From Clostridiales bacterium (lineage in GTDB: Bacteria > Bacillota > Clostridia > Saccharofermentanales > Saccharofermentanaceae): a DNA stretch of 62,431 nt. Each line of letters starts with the position of its first letter. Position 1 is the stretch's first letter. Positions 16,513 to 25,315 of this stretch are shown here, piece by piece. The stretch spans positions 1-62,431 of the forward strand of contig JAFWQC010000051.1 of assembly GCA_017509245.1 (NCBI GenBank). The letters are read 5' to 3'. Made by a program: the position numbers and the translations under genes. The notes beneath the pieces were generated by a model. The model was not told where the DNA came from and did no database searches. It worked only from the letters and a program-made list of their open reading frames with translations.

Positions 16513-19500
16513 GCGGCTTTTGTCACTTGCATCTTCATACGGAATACAGTCTCCTTGACGGCGCGATAAAGATCAAGGATCTTGCCGCAAGGCTTAAGGA
16601 CATGGGAATGACCTCATGTGCCATCACCGATCACGGTGTAATGTACGGTGCTGTCTCATTCTACAGAGAGATGAGGGCTAACGGAATTCATCCGATAATC
16701 GGCTGTGAAGTCTATGTCGCCCCGGGTTCGAGATTTGATAAGACAGTTACTCCCGGCAGGGAGGACAAATACTATAATCACTTGATCCTTTTAGCCAAGG
16801 ATAATCAGGGTCTTACAAATCTCAATAAGCTTGTCTCCGCAGGCTTCACCGAAGGCTTTTACAGAAGACCAAGGATAGATGAGGAACTTCTCGAGAAGTG
16901 GCATGAAGGGCTTATCTGTCTGTCAGGCTGTCTTGCCGGCAAATTATCTTCCCTGATCCTTTCAGGAGATACCGAGAAGGCCACACAGACTGCACTCTGG
17001 TACGATAAGCTGTTCGGCAGGGGCAATTACTATCTTGAGATCCAGGCCAATACCACACCCGAGCAGGCAAAGGTCAATGCAGCGCTCATCAAGATATCCA
17101 ATGAGACCGGGATCCCTCTTGTAGCGACAAACGACTGTCACTACCTTATGAAGGAAGACTATGAGGCTCAGGATATCCTGCTCTGCATATCGACGGCTGC
17201 AAGGATCGACGATGAGAACCGTATGCGCATGACGTGCAACGATTTCTATGTTAAATCAGAGACCGAGATGCGCCGTTTCTTCCCTGAATTACCGGAAGCT
17301 ATCGAGAATACTGGCAGGATTGCCGACATGTGCAATGCCGAATATGATTTCAACACAATTCATCTTCCCGTATATGAAGTTCCGCAAGGGTATAAGGATC
17401 ATGCTGAATACCTTTCGGATCTTACATATAAGGGCCTGAAGAAGAGATTTGAAGTAACACCTCCCACAGGAAGTGTCGACGACTATATGAAGCGTGCTGA
17501 ATACGAATTGTCCGTAATCAACAGCATGGGCTATACAGATTACTATCTCATCGTTTGGGACTTCATTAATTATGCCAAGACACATGATGTCACTGTAGGC
17601 CCGGGAAGAGGCTCCGGTGCGGGTTCACTCGTCGCTTATGCAGTTGGTATCACAGATATCGATCCGATAAGATACGGACTTGTTTTCGAGCGCTTCCTGA
17701 ACGCGGAAAGAGTATCAATGCCTGACTTCGACGTCGACTTCAACGATGAAAGAAGACAGATAGCAATAGACTATGTAACGGAGAAATACGGCAAGTCCAG
17801 AGTTGCGCACGTTATTACTTTCGGTACACTTGCCGCAAGGCAGGCCGTAAAGGACGTTGCAAGAGTTCTTAATATGCCGATATCTCAGAGCAACAAGCTC
17901 ACGAAGATGATACCTTTTTCCGTCGGCATGACATTGAAGCAGGCTCTTGAGATCAGCACGGAATTCAAGGAAGCTTATGACACCGATGCCGAGGCCCGCA
18001 AAGTAATTGATATGGCCATGCGCGTTGAAGGACTTCCCCGCAACGCGGGAACTCATGCGGCCGGAATAATCATATCCGGTAAGGATATTACGGATATTGC
18101 TCCTCTGGCTGTAAATGATGATACGGTGGCAGTACAGTTTACCAAGAATGATGTAGAGAGCATAGGCCTTCTTAAGTTCGACTTCTTAGGTCTTAGAACA
18201 CTGACTGTTTTGCAGGATGTTAAAGAGCTTGTTAAGAATAACTATGGCAAGGATATCGATCTGGACAGGATACCTCTGGATGACCCCGGAATATTTAAGA
18301 TGATAAGCCGCGGCGAGACAGTCGGCATATTCCAGCTTGAGAGCCGGGGAATGACGTCATTCATGAAGCAGCTTGAGCCGGAGAGCCTTGAGGACATCAT
18401 CGCAGGCATCTCTCTTTACAGACCTGGTCCTATGGATCAGATACCAAAATATGTCGACTGCAAGAGACATCCGTCGCACATCAGATATGACCATCCGCTC
18501 CTTGAGCCGATCCTCAATGTCACATACGGATGTGCGATATATCAGGAGCAGGTAATGCAGATCGTAAGAGATCTTGCGGGATTCTCGATGGGACAGTCTG
18601 ACAACATCAGACGTGCGATGAGCAAAAAGAAGAAGTCCCTGATGGAGAATTACAGAAATCTGTTCATGTACGGCGGTATAGACGACAAGGGAAGGCCGGT
18701 CGACGGATGTATCAAGCGAGGCGTGCCGGAGAACACTGCCGCAAAGATCTTCGATGATGTATCCGGATTTGCAGGATATGCCTTTAACAAGTCTCACGCG
18801 GCATGCTATGCGGTCGTAGGATACTGGACTGCTTATTTCAAGTATTACTATCCGACAGAATTCATGGCGGCTACGCTTAATTCATTCAGGAATGATCTGG
18901 GGAAAGCTTCCTACTACATATCCTGCTGCTCTGCTATGGGAATAGAAGTATTGCCTCCCGACATCAATAAGAGCCGTGAACGCTTCACTACGGAAGGTGA
19001 CCGCAAGATCAGGATCGGTCTTACGGTAATCAAGAATGTCGGCGAGGGCGCAGTCCTTGATATCTTAAATGACAGAGATAAGAACGGTGAATATAAGTCT
19101 TTTGAAGACTTCGTAGTGAGAGCTTCCAAGATTGGCGTTAAAAAGCCCGTGGCAGAGTCCTTGATACTTGCTTCCTGCATGGATTCATTCGGTCTTACAA
19201 GAGCGCAGATGACGGCGTGCGTACAGACTGAATTGGAGAAGCTTGCACACGAAGAGAGCCGCAATATTGAGGGACAGTTGTCGCTCTTTGATCTCGGCGG
19301 TGCGGAGACAGCAGGTCCGTCCATCTATATCCCTGACATTCCCGAGTATCCTAACAGCCAGAAGCTCGGCTATGAGAAGGAGATGGTGGGCATCTATCTG
19401 TCCGGCAACCCTCTGGCTTCTTATACCAAACTAATATCAGAAATTGCCACATTCGATATGTCTGAGGCTGCAGATATATTAGCGCTTTCAGGAAGCGATG

Positions 19501-20183
19501 CATTGGATGACAACAAGCAGGTCGCGATGTGCGGAATGGTCACAGATAAGCGTACAGGCTATACGAAGAAAAAGACCATGATGAGCACCATAAGCTGTGA
19601 GGATCTGAGCGGTACTTTTGAGGTTCTTCTCTTCGGCAAGAACTTCGATACATTTAACAGAATGGTGGAGAAGAACAAGCCTTATCTCTTCATCGGAAGG
19701 AGGCAGATGAGAGAAGGCGGTGAGCTGTCGATGTTTGCCGACTGCTGTTATGAACTGTCTGATGATCCGGCATTAATGAGTGCCATAAGGAACGACAGGG
19801 CTTACCAGACTGCGGTAAGGGAAAGAGACGGGGTTCCGGCAGTGAAGCAGATATTAAGCAAGACTTCAGCACCTGCTCAGACTCAGGCTCCGGCAGAAGT
19901 TACTAAGCCTGCAGCCGTTCCTGAGACTGCTCCTGCGCCAAAAACAGATGAACGCAGCGGACAGGTATTAAGGATCAAGTATTCAGGCAGACCTGATTCA
20001 AAAGGCTTTGGAAGACTTCTTAATTTCCTTGCATATTTCCACGGAAATATGCCTGTCGAAGTCTTATTCGAATCTGATAAGAGTATTACCAGACTTGATG
20101 ATATATGCAGGATCCAGCCTGATGAGGCTGTCCTTAATAAACTCGCGGAACTTGTAGGCGAAGACAATATTGAGATCTTATGA
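16509..20183 (+). CDS. dnaE: DNA polymerase III alpha subunit (DnaE)
   Basis: C-family DNA polymerase, 1224 residues. The N-terminal PHP domain begins HLHTEYSLLDGAIKIKDL and keeps His/Asp/Glu metal ligands (TDHGVMYG, CEVYVAP). The palm motif PDFDVDFNDERR lies at about residues 405-416 with the catalytic aspartates, preceded by GRGSGAGSLVAYA. Fingers, tandem HhH and a C-terminal OB domain (near CGMVTDKRTGYTKKKTMM) follow, then an Ala/Pro-rich linker and a short C-terminal domain. Its first codon overlaps the uvrB stop, so it is expressed from the LexA-controlled promoter at least in part. Whether it is the main replicase or an accessory DnaE beside PolC cannot be told from this window. Confidence 0.95.
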   Translation: MSGFCHLHLHTEYSLLDGAIKIKDLAARLKDMGMTSCAITDHGVMYGAVSFYREMRANGIHPIIGCEVYVAPGSRFDKTVTPGREDKYYNHLILLAKDNQGLTNLNKLVSAGFTEGFYRRPRIDEELLEKWHEGLICLSGCLAGKLSSLILSGDTEKATQTALWYDKLFGRGNYYLEIQANTTPEQAKVNAALIKISNETGIPLVATNDCHYLMKEDYEAQDILLCISTAARIDDENRMRMTCNDFYVKSETEMRRFFPELPEAIENTGRIADMCNAEYDFNTIHLPVYEVPQGYKDHAEYLSDLTYKGLKKRFEVTPPTGSVDDYMKRAEYELSVINSMGYTDYYLIVWDFINYAKTHDVTVGPGRGSGAGSLVAYAVGITDIDPIRYGLVFERFLNAERVSMPDFDVDFNDERRQIAIDYVTEKYGKSRVAHVITFGTLAARQAVKDVARVLNMPISQSNKLTKMIPFSVGMTLKQALEISTEFKEAYDTDAEARKVIDMAMRVEGLPRNAGTHAAGIIISGKDITDIAPLAVNDDTVAVQFTKNDVESIGLLKFDFLGLRTLTVLQDVKELVKNNYGKDIDLDRIPLDDPGIFKMISRGETVGIFQLESRGMTSFMKQLEPESLEDIIAGISLYRPGPMDQIPKYVDCKRHPSHIRYDHPLLEPILNVTYGCAIYQEQVMQIVRDLAGFSMGQSDNIRRAMSKKKKSLMENYRNLFMYGGIDDKGRPVDGCIKRGVPENTAAKIFDDVSGFAGYAFNKSHAACYAVVGYWTAYFKYYYPTEFMAATLNSFRNDLGKASYYISCCSAMGIEVLPPDINKSRERFTTEGDRKIRIGLTVIKNVGEGAVLDILNDRDKNGEYKSFEDFVVRASKIGVKKPVAESLILASCMDSFGLTRAQMTACVQTELEKLAHEESRNIEGQLSLFDLGGAETAGPSIYIPDIPEYPNSQKLGYEKEMVGIYLSGNPLASYTKLISEIATFDMSEAADILALSGSDALDDNKQVAMCGMVTDKRTGYTKKKTMMSTISCEDLSGTFEVLLFGKNFDTFNRMVEKNKPYLFIGRRQMREGGELSMFADCCYELSDDPALMSAIRNDRAYQTAVRERDGVPAVKQILSKTSAPAQTQAPAEVTKPAAVPETAPAPKTDERSGQVLRIKYSGRPDSKGFGRLLNFLAYFHGNMPVEVLFESDKSITRLDDICRIQPDEAVLNKLAELVGEDNIEIL

Positions 20184-20196
20184 AGGGAGAGCAGAT

Positions 20197-20946
20197 ATGG
20201 ACCAGCAAAGTGTAGCTGAACTTAACAGGATTATCAGGACAAGCAATCACATAGTGTTCTTCGGCGGTGCCGGAGTATCCACGGAAAGCGGTATTCCTGA
20301 CTTCAGAAGCAAGGACGGCCTTTATAATCAGCACGATGTAAAGTTCGACAGGTACAGTCCCGAATATCTCCTGAGCATCGATTGCCTTATCGATCACCCG
20401 GATGTCTTCTACGAGTTCTACAGACAGAAGCTCGATACATCGGGTATCGAACCCAACAGAGCTCACTATAAGCTCGCCGAGATGGAGAAGGCAGGTAAGC
20501 TTGACGGGATCATTACTCAGAATATCGACGGTCTTCATCAGAGAGCCGGAAGCCGTAATGTACAGGAAGTCCACGGTTCAACACTTCGCAATTACTGCAT
20601 GAAGTGTCACGAGAAATACCCTGCTGATTTCATATTCAAGTCAGAAGGTCCTATTCCGAAGTGCCCGAAGTGCGGTGGTATGGTAAGGCCTGATGTTACT
20701 TTATATGGCGAGGGCCTTCCTCAAACTGCATGGATCGAATCTAAAAGACTCGTATTCAGAGCAGACTGCCTCATTATCGGAGGCACATCTCTGGCTGTTC
20801 AGCCTGCTGCTTCACTTGCATACGATTTCAGCGGTGAGAATCTGATAATAATCAACAGGGATAAGACCTTTGCTGACAGGAATGCCAAGCTTGTATTCCA
20901 TGACAACATTACTGAAGTCCTTGATTCGATCAATCTGGAAGACTGA
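20197..20946 (+). CDS. cobB: NAD-dependent protein deacylase (sirtuin)
   Basis: Removes acyl groups from lysines using NAD. The 249-residue protein has the sirtuin motifs in order: GAGVSTESGIPDFRSKDGLY, TQNIDGLHQRAG, the catalytic His in EVHGS, a zinc site with two Cys pairs (CMKCHEKYP and CPKCGG), then IGGTSLAVQPAASL and INRDKT. The ATG at 20197 follows GGGAGAG; a start 27 bases earlier, inside the ribosome binding site, was rejected. It follows dnaE by 13 bases and so may share the SOS-controlled transcript. Its 3' end overlaps the convergent histidine kinase gene by 17 bases. Confidence 0.95.
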   Translation: MDQQSVAELNRIIRTSNHIVFFGGAGVSTESGIPDFRSKDGLYNQHDVKFDRYSPEYLLSIDCLIDHPDVFYEFYRQKLDTSGIEPNRAHYKLAEMEKAGKLDGIITQNIDGLHQRAGSRNVQEVHGSTLRNYCMKCHEKYPADFIFKSEGPIPKCPKCGGMVRPDVTLYGEGLPQTAWIESKRLVFRADCLIIGGTSLAVQPAASLAYDFSGENLIIINRDKTFADRNAKLVFHDNITEVLDSINLED

Positions 20947-21850
20947 CCTGCTTAAACTTTACCGTGATGTATATGATACCGTCTTTAAGGGAGGAATCTA
21001 TTGTTCCGCCGTTCTTTGATATGAGTTCTTTTGCAATTGAGAATCCCAGACCGGTGGAAGCGCTGCCCTCGTTTACAGTGAAATAGCGGTCGAAGAGTTT
21101 GGCTGCCGACACCGGAGTTAAGGTCGGTGCGGGATTGCTGAATACTGCCGTTCCGTCGTCATCGAGTCTGACGTCCAGTGAGTTGTCGGCATACTTGAGT
21201 GCATTGCTTATTATGTTCTCGAAAATTCTGTTTGCACTCTTCTTGTCGCATAAAACATCTACGGGATGCTCAGGCAGTTCTATCTCAGGTTCGATTCCTT
21301 TATTCTTAAATGCGGCATAGAAAGAGAGAATGCATTCTTCGAGAACACGGCAGATATCGATGGATTCAGATGAAACTGATCCGCTCTGTACGGGATATCT
21401 CGTGGGATCAGCAGAAGTGCTGTATTTGAAGAGTTCATCCGCAAGATCGCTCAATGACAATGTGCGGCTCTTGATGCGCTCGAGATACTGCGCTTTGAGT
21501 TCTTCGTCCTTTTCTTCAACCATCAGATCAAGATATGAATTGATAGCCGTAAGAGGAGTCCTTATATCATGTGAGATCCCTGTGACGGCTTCTGCGACTT
21601 TGCGGTTTCCGTCAATATACTGGTTGCGTTCTTTCTGAAGGTTTGCAAGTTCTTTATTAAGTAACTCTGCAGTCCTGCGTGCATGACTGTCTGTGGTCGT
21701 CAGAGTTACCGGAATCTGGGTATCACAATTTACCTGATCTCTTATGTTGTCTGTAAGTTCATCGTAGCCGCGCCTCAAAAGAACGATCTTGATGACCGCA
21801 GCTATGAGCGCTATGACAAGAATGATGCAGACTACGATAAGTATTTCCAA
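20930..21850 (-). CDS. Sensor histidine kinase of the ABC permease operon
   Basis: A 306-residue membrane kinase. One N-terminal helix (ILIVVCIILVIALIAAVIKIVLL) anchors it, with no extracellular domain, and then comes a short linker (SHARRTAELLNKELANLQKERNQY). The dimerisation and phosphoacceptor motif is GISHDIRTPLTAI (H94), followed by the N box (NRIFENIISNALKYAD) and G box (TGLGFSIAKELI). This small type is common in Clostridia beside BcrA-type exporters that give resistance to antimicrobial peptides. It is the last gene of the minus-strand operon whose first gene is the response regulator, an unusually distant pairing. Signal unknown; it may sense through the permeases. Confidence 0.9.
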   Translation of the reverse strand: MEILIVVCIILVIALIAAVIKIVLLRRGYDELTDNIRDQVNCDTQIPVTLTTTDSHARRTAELLNKELANLQKERNQYIDGNRKVAEAVTGISHDIRTPLTAINSYLDLMVEEKDEELKAQYLERIKSRTLSLSDLADELFKYSTSADPTRYPVQSGSVSSESIDICRVLEECILSFYAAFKNKGIEPEIELPEHPVDVLCDKKSANRIFENIISNALKYADNSLDVRLDDDGTAVFSNPAPTLTPVSAAKLFDRYFTVNEGSASTGLGFSIAKELISKNGGTIDSSLKDGIIYITVKFKQVSLPD

Positions 21851-21911
21851 TGCAGATTAAGTCCTTTTCGAAGGTTAGGACAATGATACCACAAGCAGTA
21901 TCAGTTGTTCT

Positions 21912-23033
21912 TCAGCCATGCAGTTCTTTCTTCCGTAAGACCAGGAGTGCCGCCCCGTTAGAGAGTATGGTCCAGAATATGTTTGCGGCGATGTTTATTG
22001 CCACGACACCATCACGGTAATAGAGATAAGCATTGTATGAAAAATGTGGATGTGAAAATAAAGAAGGATCAGAATAAATGACAGCAACAAGTGTTGCTTT
22101 GGCTACAGGAGACAGGGTGCTTTCAACAAAAGAGAGATCCCTGCCATCAAGAAAGATCTTTTCCTCAAAAGACCCCAGATCTATTTGATGGTAAAAGGCA
22201 TTTTGACCTTTTTCTTTTCTTGCTTTGTCATATAATTCTTGATTCTCCCTATAGTTCGCATGCTGGGAAGAATATGAGTATTCCAGTATTAATCTTGCCG
22301 GATTAGACAGATTAATAAACAGGCCGATCGCTGCCAGAAAGCATGCTATGAAAGCAAGCGTCTTTCGAGTGCTGATAAAGAGTACTGCAAGGCAGACAGA
22401 TGTTAAGGTGATCATCAGGCACAATTCACTGGCTATTAATACAAGTATCAGCGGCAGATAAACCGGAGGATGCCACCGGTATATAGAACAGAAGATCACG
22501 AATTCTATGACTTCCGCAAAGATCATGCTGAATTCTATGACAAAGCAGAAGAGGAGAGAAGAAAAATAGATCGTACTCTTTTTGTATCCGCATGAGATCA
22601 GGTTCTTTATTGTTTTGTTACTGAATATCCTTCCTAAGAGTATTGGAATTAAAAGCAGCGTGAGAGCAGTCGGAACAATGTTAAAACGTTCAATGAATTC
22701 CGTGAGAATAATGCTCTCGTTATCCGCGAGAGTTGCAGGGTCTGAAATGATCTTATATGCTTCATCCGGGATAGGTTCCCAGAAACACCTGTAGACATCC
22801 CGGGCGCTTATGTCCAGGTTTTCGAAGCGGTGTTTTTTGATGTCTTCTTTTTTTATGATGACATCATCTGAATAGAGTGGATGTACTGTTATATCGCTTG
22901 AACAAGTGATTACCGGGCCGTTTAGCAGATCGATGATGAAGAATAATGAGGATGCAATAAACAGCCCTGCCAGGAGCCATATTTCAAAGCCCTTGGTCAG
23001 CCTGTAAAAGTATCCTGAAATGATCTTCTTCAT
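21912..23033 (-). CDS. ABC-2 type permease paralogue 5
   Basis: A 373-residue membrane protein, fifth permease after the ATPase gene. It begins MKKIISGYFYRLTKGFEIW, has an extracytoplasmic loop (with DVYRCFWEPIPDEAYK) after helix 1, and carries the block that defines this set: NKTIKNLISCGYKK followed by a helix pair and WHPPVYLP. It ends RDGVVAINIAANIFW and a KKELHG tail. About six helices are expected. The ATG at 23033 follows AAGGGAAAC. An in-frame TTG extension reaches into the preceding gene and arises from a duplicated junction. Likely an exporter subunit; partner ATPase at 27300-28217. Confidence 0.82.
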   Translation of the reverse strand: MKKIISGYFYRLTKGFEIWLLAGLFIASSLFFIIDLLNGPVITCSSDITVHPLYSDDVIIKKEDIKKHRFENLDISARDVYRCFWEPIPDEAYKIISDPATLADNESIILTEFIERFNIVPTALTLLLIPILLGRIFSNKTIKNLISCGYKKSTIYFSSLLFCFVIEFSMIFAEVIEFVIFCSIYRWHPPVYLPLILVLIASELCLMITLTSVCLAVLFISTRKTLAFIACFLAAIGLFINLSNPARLILEYSYSSQHANYRENQELYDKARKEKGQNAFYHQIDLGSFEEKIFLDGRDLSFVESTLSPVAKATLVAVIYSDPSLFSHPHFSYNAYLYYRDGVVAINIAANIFWTILSNGAALLVLRKKELHG

Positions 23034-23158
23034 GGTATGGTTTCCCTTAATCCTAGCCGTGGATTTCTCTCTTGTTAAAGACAAAGATGCCGGCTGCTGA
23101 AATCAGTGTTATCCAGAATATATTTGCGGCGATGTTTATTGCCATGAGGCCGTCGCGG
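22977..23158. repeat. Near-identical 182-bp repeat, copy A
   Basis: Matches 24112-24293 at an offset of 1135 bases with about five mismatches by eye. It covers the 3' end of one permease gene, the intergenic gap and the 5' end of the next on the minus strand. The neighbouring coding sequence is much more diverged, so this points to recent recombination or gene conversion. Confidence 0.9.
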
Positions 23159-24168
23159 TATTCAAGATATAAACCGAAATCTTGCCCTTCGGTATTTGAT
23201 AACATAGTCGGATCCAAATATATTATTGTAAGCAGTAAAGTCCTCTGAGCCGGCGACAGGCTTGTATCACCCAACGGAAAGCATTCTTTGTCTTCGTAAT
23301 AGATTCTTTCACGGAAAGCTGTAAGATCTATATCAAATTCAAATGCGTTTAGCCCGTAATCTTCCGCGATTTGACTGTGTTCTTCAAAAGACATACAGTC
23401 TTTGTCTTTTGAAGAATATGATTCGTGAAGCATCTCCTTCACCGGTTGTGACAGGCATACAAAAAGGCATACTGTAAGCAGGCATCCTGCTATAAAAGTT
23501 ACAGTTTTCATTCTGCTGATGAAGAGAACGGAAATTGCAGCTGTTGTCAATGTGAACATGGATGCCAGTTTAGTTAACAGCCATAGAAGCAATACCGGAA
23601 GATATATTGGCGGATTCCATTGATATATGATGCAGAATAATGCGAATTCGATGATCTCCGCAAATACCATGATCAGCTCCAAAGCAAAACAGAACAGCAG
23701 AGCAGAAAAGAAGACCCTTCGTTTGCTGTGTCCGCATGAGACTAGATTCTTAATGGTGCTGTCACTGAATAATCTCCCGAAGAATACCGGAATGATCAGC
23801 AACACAATGATAGTCGGGATAACGGGCAGATATCCTGTTATTCCTAAAACGGCATAACATTCATTAGATGCAAAATTGCGGATATCATCGATTTTTTCGT
23901 AGGTCTCTTCAGGTACCGGTTCACTATAGCATCTGTATAAGTCACGAACGCTTATGTTGAGATTTGCATAACAGTGATCCCTTATATCTTCTTTCTTGAT
24001 CGTGGTGTCTAACCTCGTAATGACAAAATCCTCAGAACAGCTTATAAAGATTTGCTGTCTAAATTGAATCAGAAAGTATACCGTGGAGATCAAAAATAAT
24101 CCAACCACGATCCATATTTCAAAGCCCTTGATCAGCCTGTAAAAGTATCCTGAAATGATCTTCTTCAT
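23053..24168 (-). CDS. ABC-2 type permease paralogue 4
   Basis: A 371-residue membrane protein closely related to its two flanking genes. It begins MKKIISGYFYRLIKGFEIW, has the loop DLYRCYSEPVPEETYE, the block DSTIKNLVSCGHSKR, WNPPIYLP, and ends RDGLMAINIAANIFW... FNKREIHG. Its first ~20 codons are almost identical to those of paralogue 5 and its last ~35 codons to those of paralogue 3. Other regions differ strongly, the mark of a mosaic gene. Start at 24168 as for paralogue 5. Expected to assemble with the shared ATPase. Confidence 0.82.
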   Translation of the reverse strand: MKKIISGYFYRLIKGFEIWIVVGLFLISTVYFLIQFRQQIFISCSEDFVITRLDTTIKKEDIRDHCYANLNISVRDLYRCYSEPVPEETYEKIDDIRNFASNECYAVLGITGYLPVIPTIIVLLIIPVFFGRLFSDSTIKNLVSCGHSKRRVFFSALLFCFALELIMVFAEIIEFALFCIIYQWNPPIYLPVLLLWLLTKLASMFTLTTAAISVLFISRMKTVTFIAGCLLTVCLFVCLSQPVKEMLHESYSSKDKDCMSFEEHSQIAEDYGLNAFEFDIDLTAFRERIYYEDKECFPLGDTSLSPAQRTLLLTIIYLDPTMLSNTEGQDFGLYLEYRDGLMAINIAANIFWITLISAAGIFVFNKREIHG

Positions 24169-24293
24169 GGTATGGTTTCCCTTAATCCTAGCCGTGGATT
24201 TCTCTCTTGTTAAAGACAAAGATACCGGCTGCTGAAATCAGTGTTATCCAGAATATATTTGCGGCGATGTTTACTGCCATGAGCCCGTCACGG
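24112..24293. repeat. Near-identical 182-bp repeat, copy B
   Basis: Second copy of the junction repeat at 22977-23158, same orientation. The offset of 1135 bases equals one permease gene plus its spacer, as expected after tandem duplication by unequal crossing-over or later conversion. Confidence 0.9.
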
Positions 24294-25276
24294 CAGAGCA
24301 GATACAGACCGAACTCTTCTCCAAGGTAGCCAACCACTATCAGTGTCGGATCAAGGTAGATCTCAGTTAGATACATTGCTCTTTGAAACGCAGGCAATGT
24401 ACTGTCACCAAGAGCTTTTATTTCTTCTCCCTGGTAAAAAGTTTTATTATCAAAATTCAAATAATCAATCTTATCCTCAAAACTGTTACCGATTTGATCG
24501 GTATCTTCCTTGATTCTATTCCAGATTTCTTTATATTCTTCAGTATCAGATAAACTCGGACGCGAATCACGGAGTCTGTTGATTGCAGAATGTGATAAAG
24601 GTGTTGATAAAAGTGCAAGCAGTAAAAAGCCAATGATAAAGGCAACTGCCTTTTTTGTGGTGGTAAACAGAAAAACCAGACAAACTGAGGACAAAAGCGA
24701 TATAAAGAACAGATCAACAAAGAGTTTCAGTATAACTGCCGGAAAATAGATCGGAGGAATCCAAAGGTAAATAACGCAAAGGGCAGCAAATACTATTGCC
24801 TCAGTAAGGAGCATGAGCATACATACTGCCACCGTAAACACAAGAGAGGCAAGATATATCTTTGTCTTGCTGTGACCTGATGATATGAGGTTCTTAATAG
24901 TGTTATCGGAAAATAACCTTCCGAAGAATAAAGGAACAAATCCCATCATAAGTATGGCAGGAATAATGTGGGAATAAGTCAGAATAGTACATATTATTAT
25001 ATGTTCACCATGTGCGGAATTGTTGGTCCCGCAGAGTTTGGTGAAAGTATCTTCCGGCAGCGGTTCTAAGTACAAACGATATACATCGCGCGCTGGGATG
25101 TCCATTTCGATAAATGATTTTTCCCCTTCGTTTGGTAATGAGACGCCGGGAACCAGATCAGCTTTAATAGGAATTAAAAACAGATATGCGGAAGCTGCCA
25201 CAAGCAAGGCAAGGAATACCCATGTTTCCAGGCTCCTTATAAATCTGAAAAACAGACCTGAAATGATCTTTTTCAT
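24188..25276 (-). CDS. ABC-2 type permease paralogue 3
   Basis: A 362-residue membrane protein of the same set. It begins MKKIISGLFFRFIRSLETWVFLALLV, has the loop DVYRLYLEPLPEDTFTK and the block DNTIKNLISSGHSKTK, then WIPPIYFP, and ends CRDGLMAVNIAANIFWITLIS and FNKREIHG. The predicted extracytoplasmic loop before the last helix (about residues 225-315) is hydrophilic and differs most between paralogues. GGGGAATAGTT precedes the ATG. A 39-base gap separates it from paralogue 2. Transported compound unknown. Confidence 0.82.
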   Translation of the reverse strand: MKKIISGLFFRFIRSLETWVFLALLVAASAYLFLIPIKADLVPGVSLPNEGEKSFIEMDIPARDVYRLYLEPLPEDTFTKLCGTNNSAHGEHIIICTILTYSHIIPAILMMGFVPLFFGRLFSDNTIKNLISSGHSKTKIYLASLVFTVAVCMLMLLTEAIVFAALCVIYLWIPPIYFPAVILKLFVDLFFISLLSSVCLVFLFTTTKKAVAFIIGFLLLALLSTPLSHSAINRLRDSRPSLSDTEEYKEIWNRIKEDTDQIGNSFEDKIDYLNFDNKTFYQGEEIKALGDSTLPAFQRAMYLTEIYLDPTLIVVGYLGEEFGLYLLCRDGLMAVNIAANIFWITLISAAGIFVFNKREIHG

Positions 25277-25315
25277 AACTATTCCCCTTAGTTCCCCATT
25301 AACCTCAGGTGTTCT

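Noticed and set aside
23034..23084. Longer N-terminus for permease 5 (and likewise 24169-24219 for permease 4)
   Set aside because: The extra 17 residues lie in the duplicated junction, partly inside the preceding gene, and the internal ATG has the ribosome site and gives the N-terminus shared by all paralogues.
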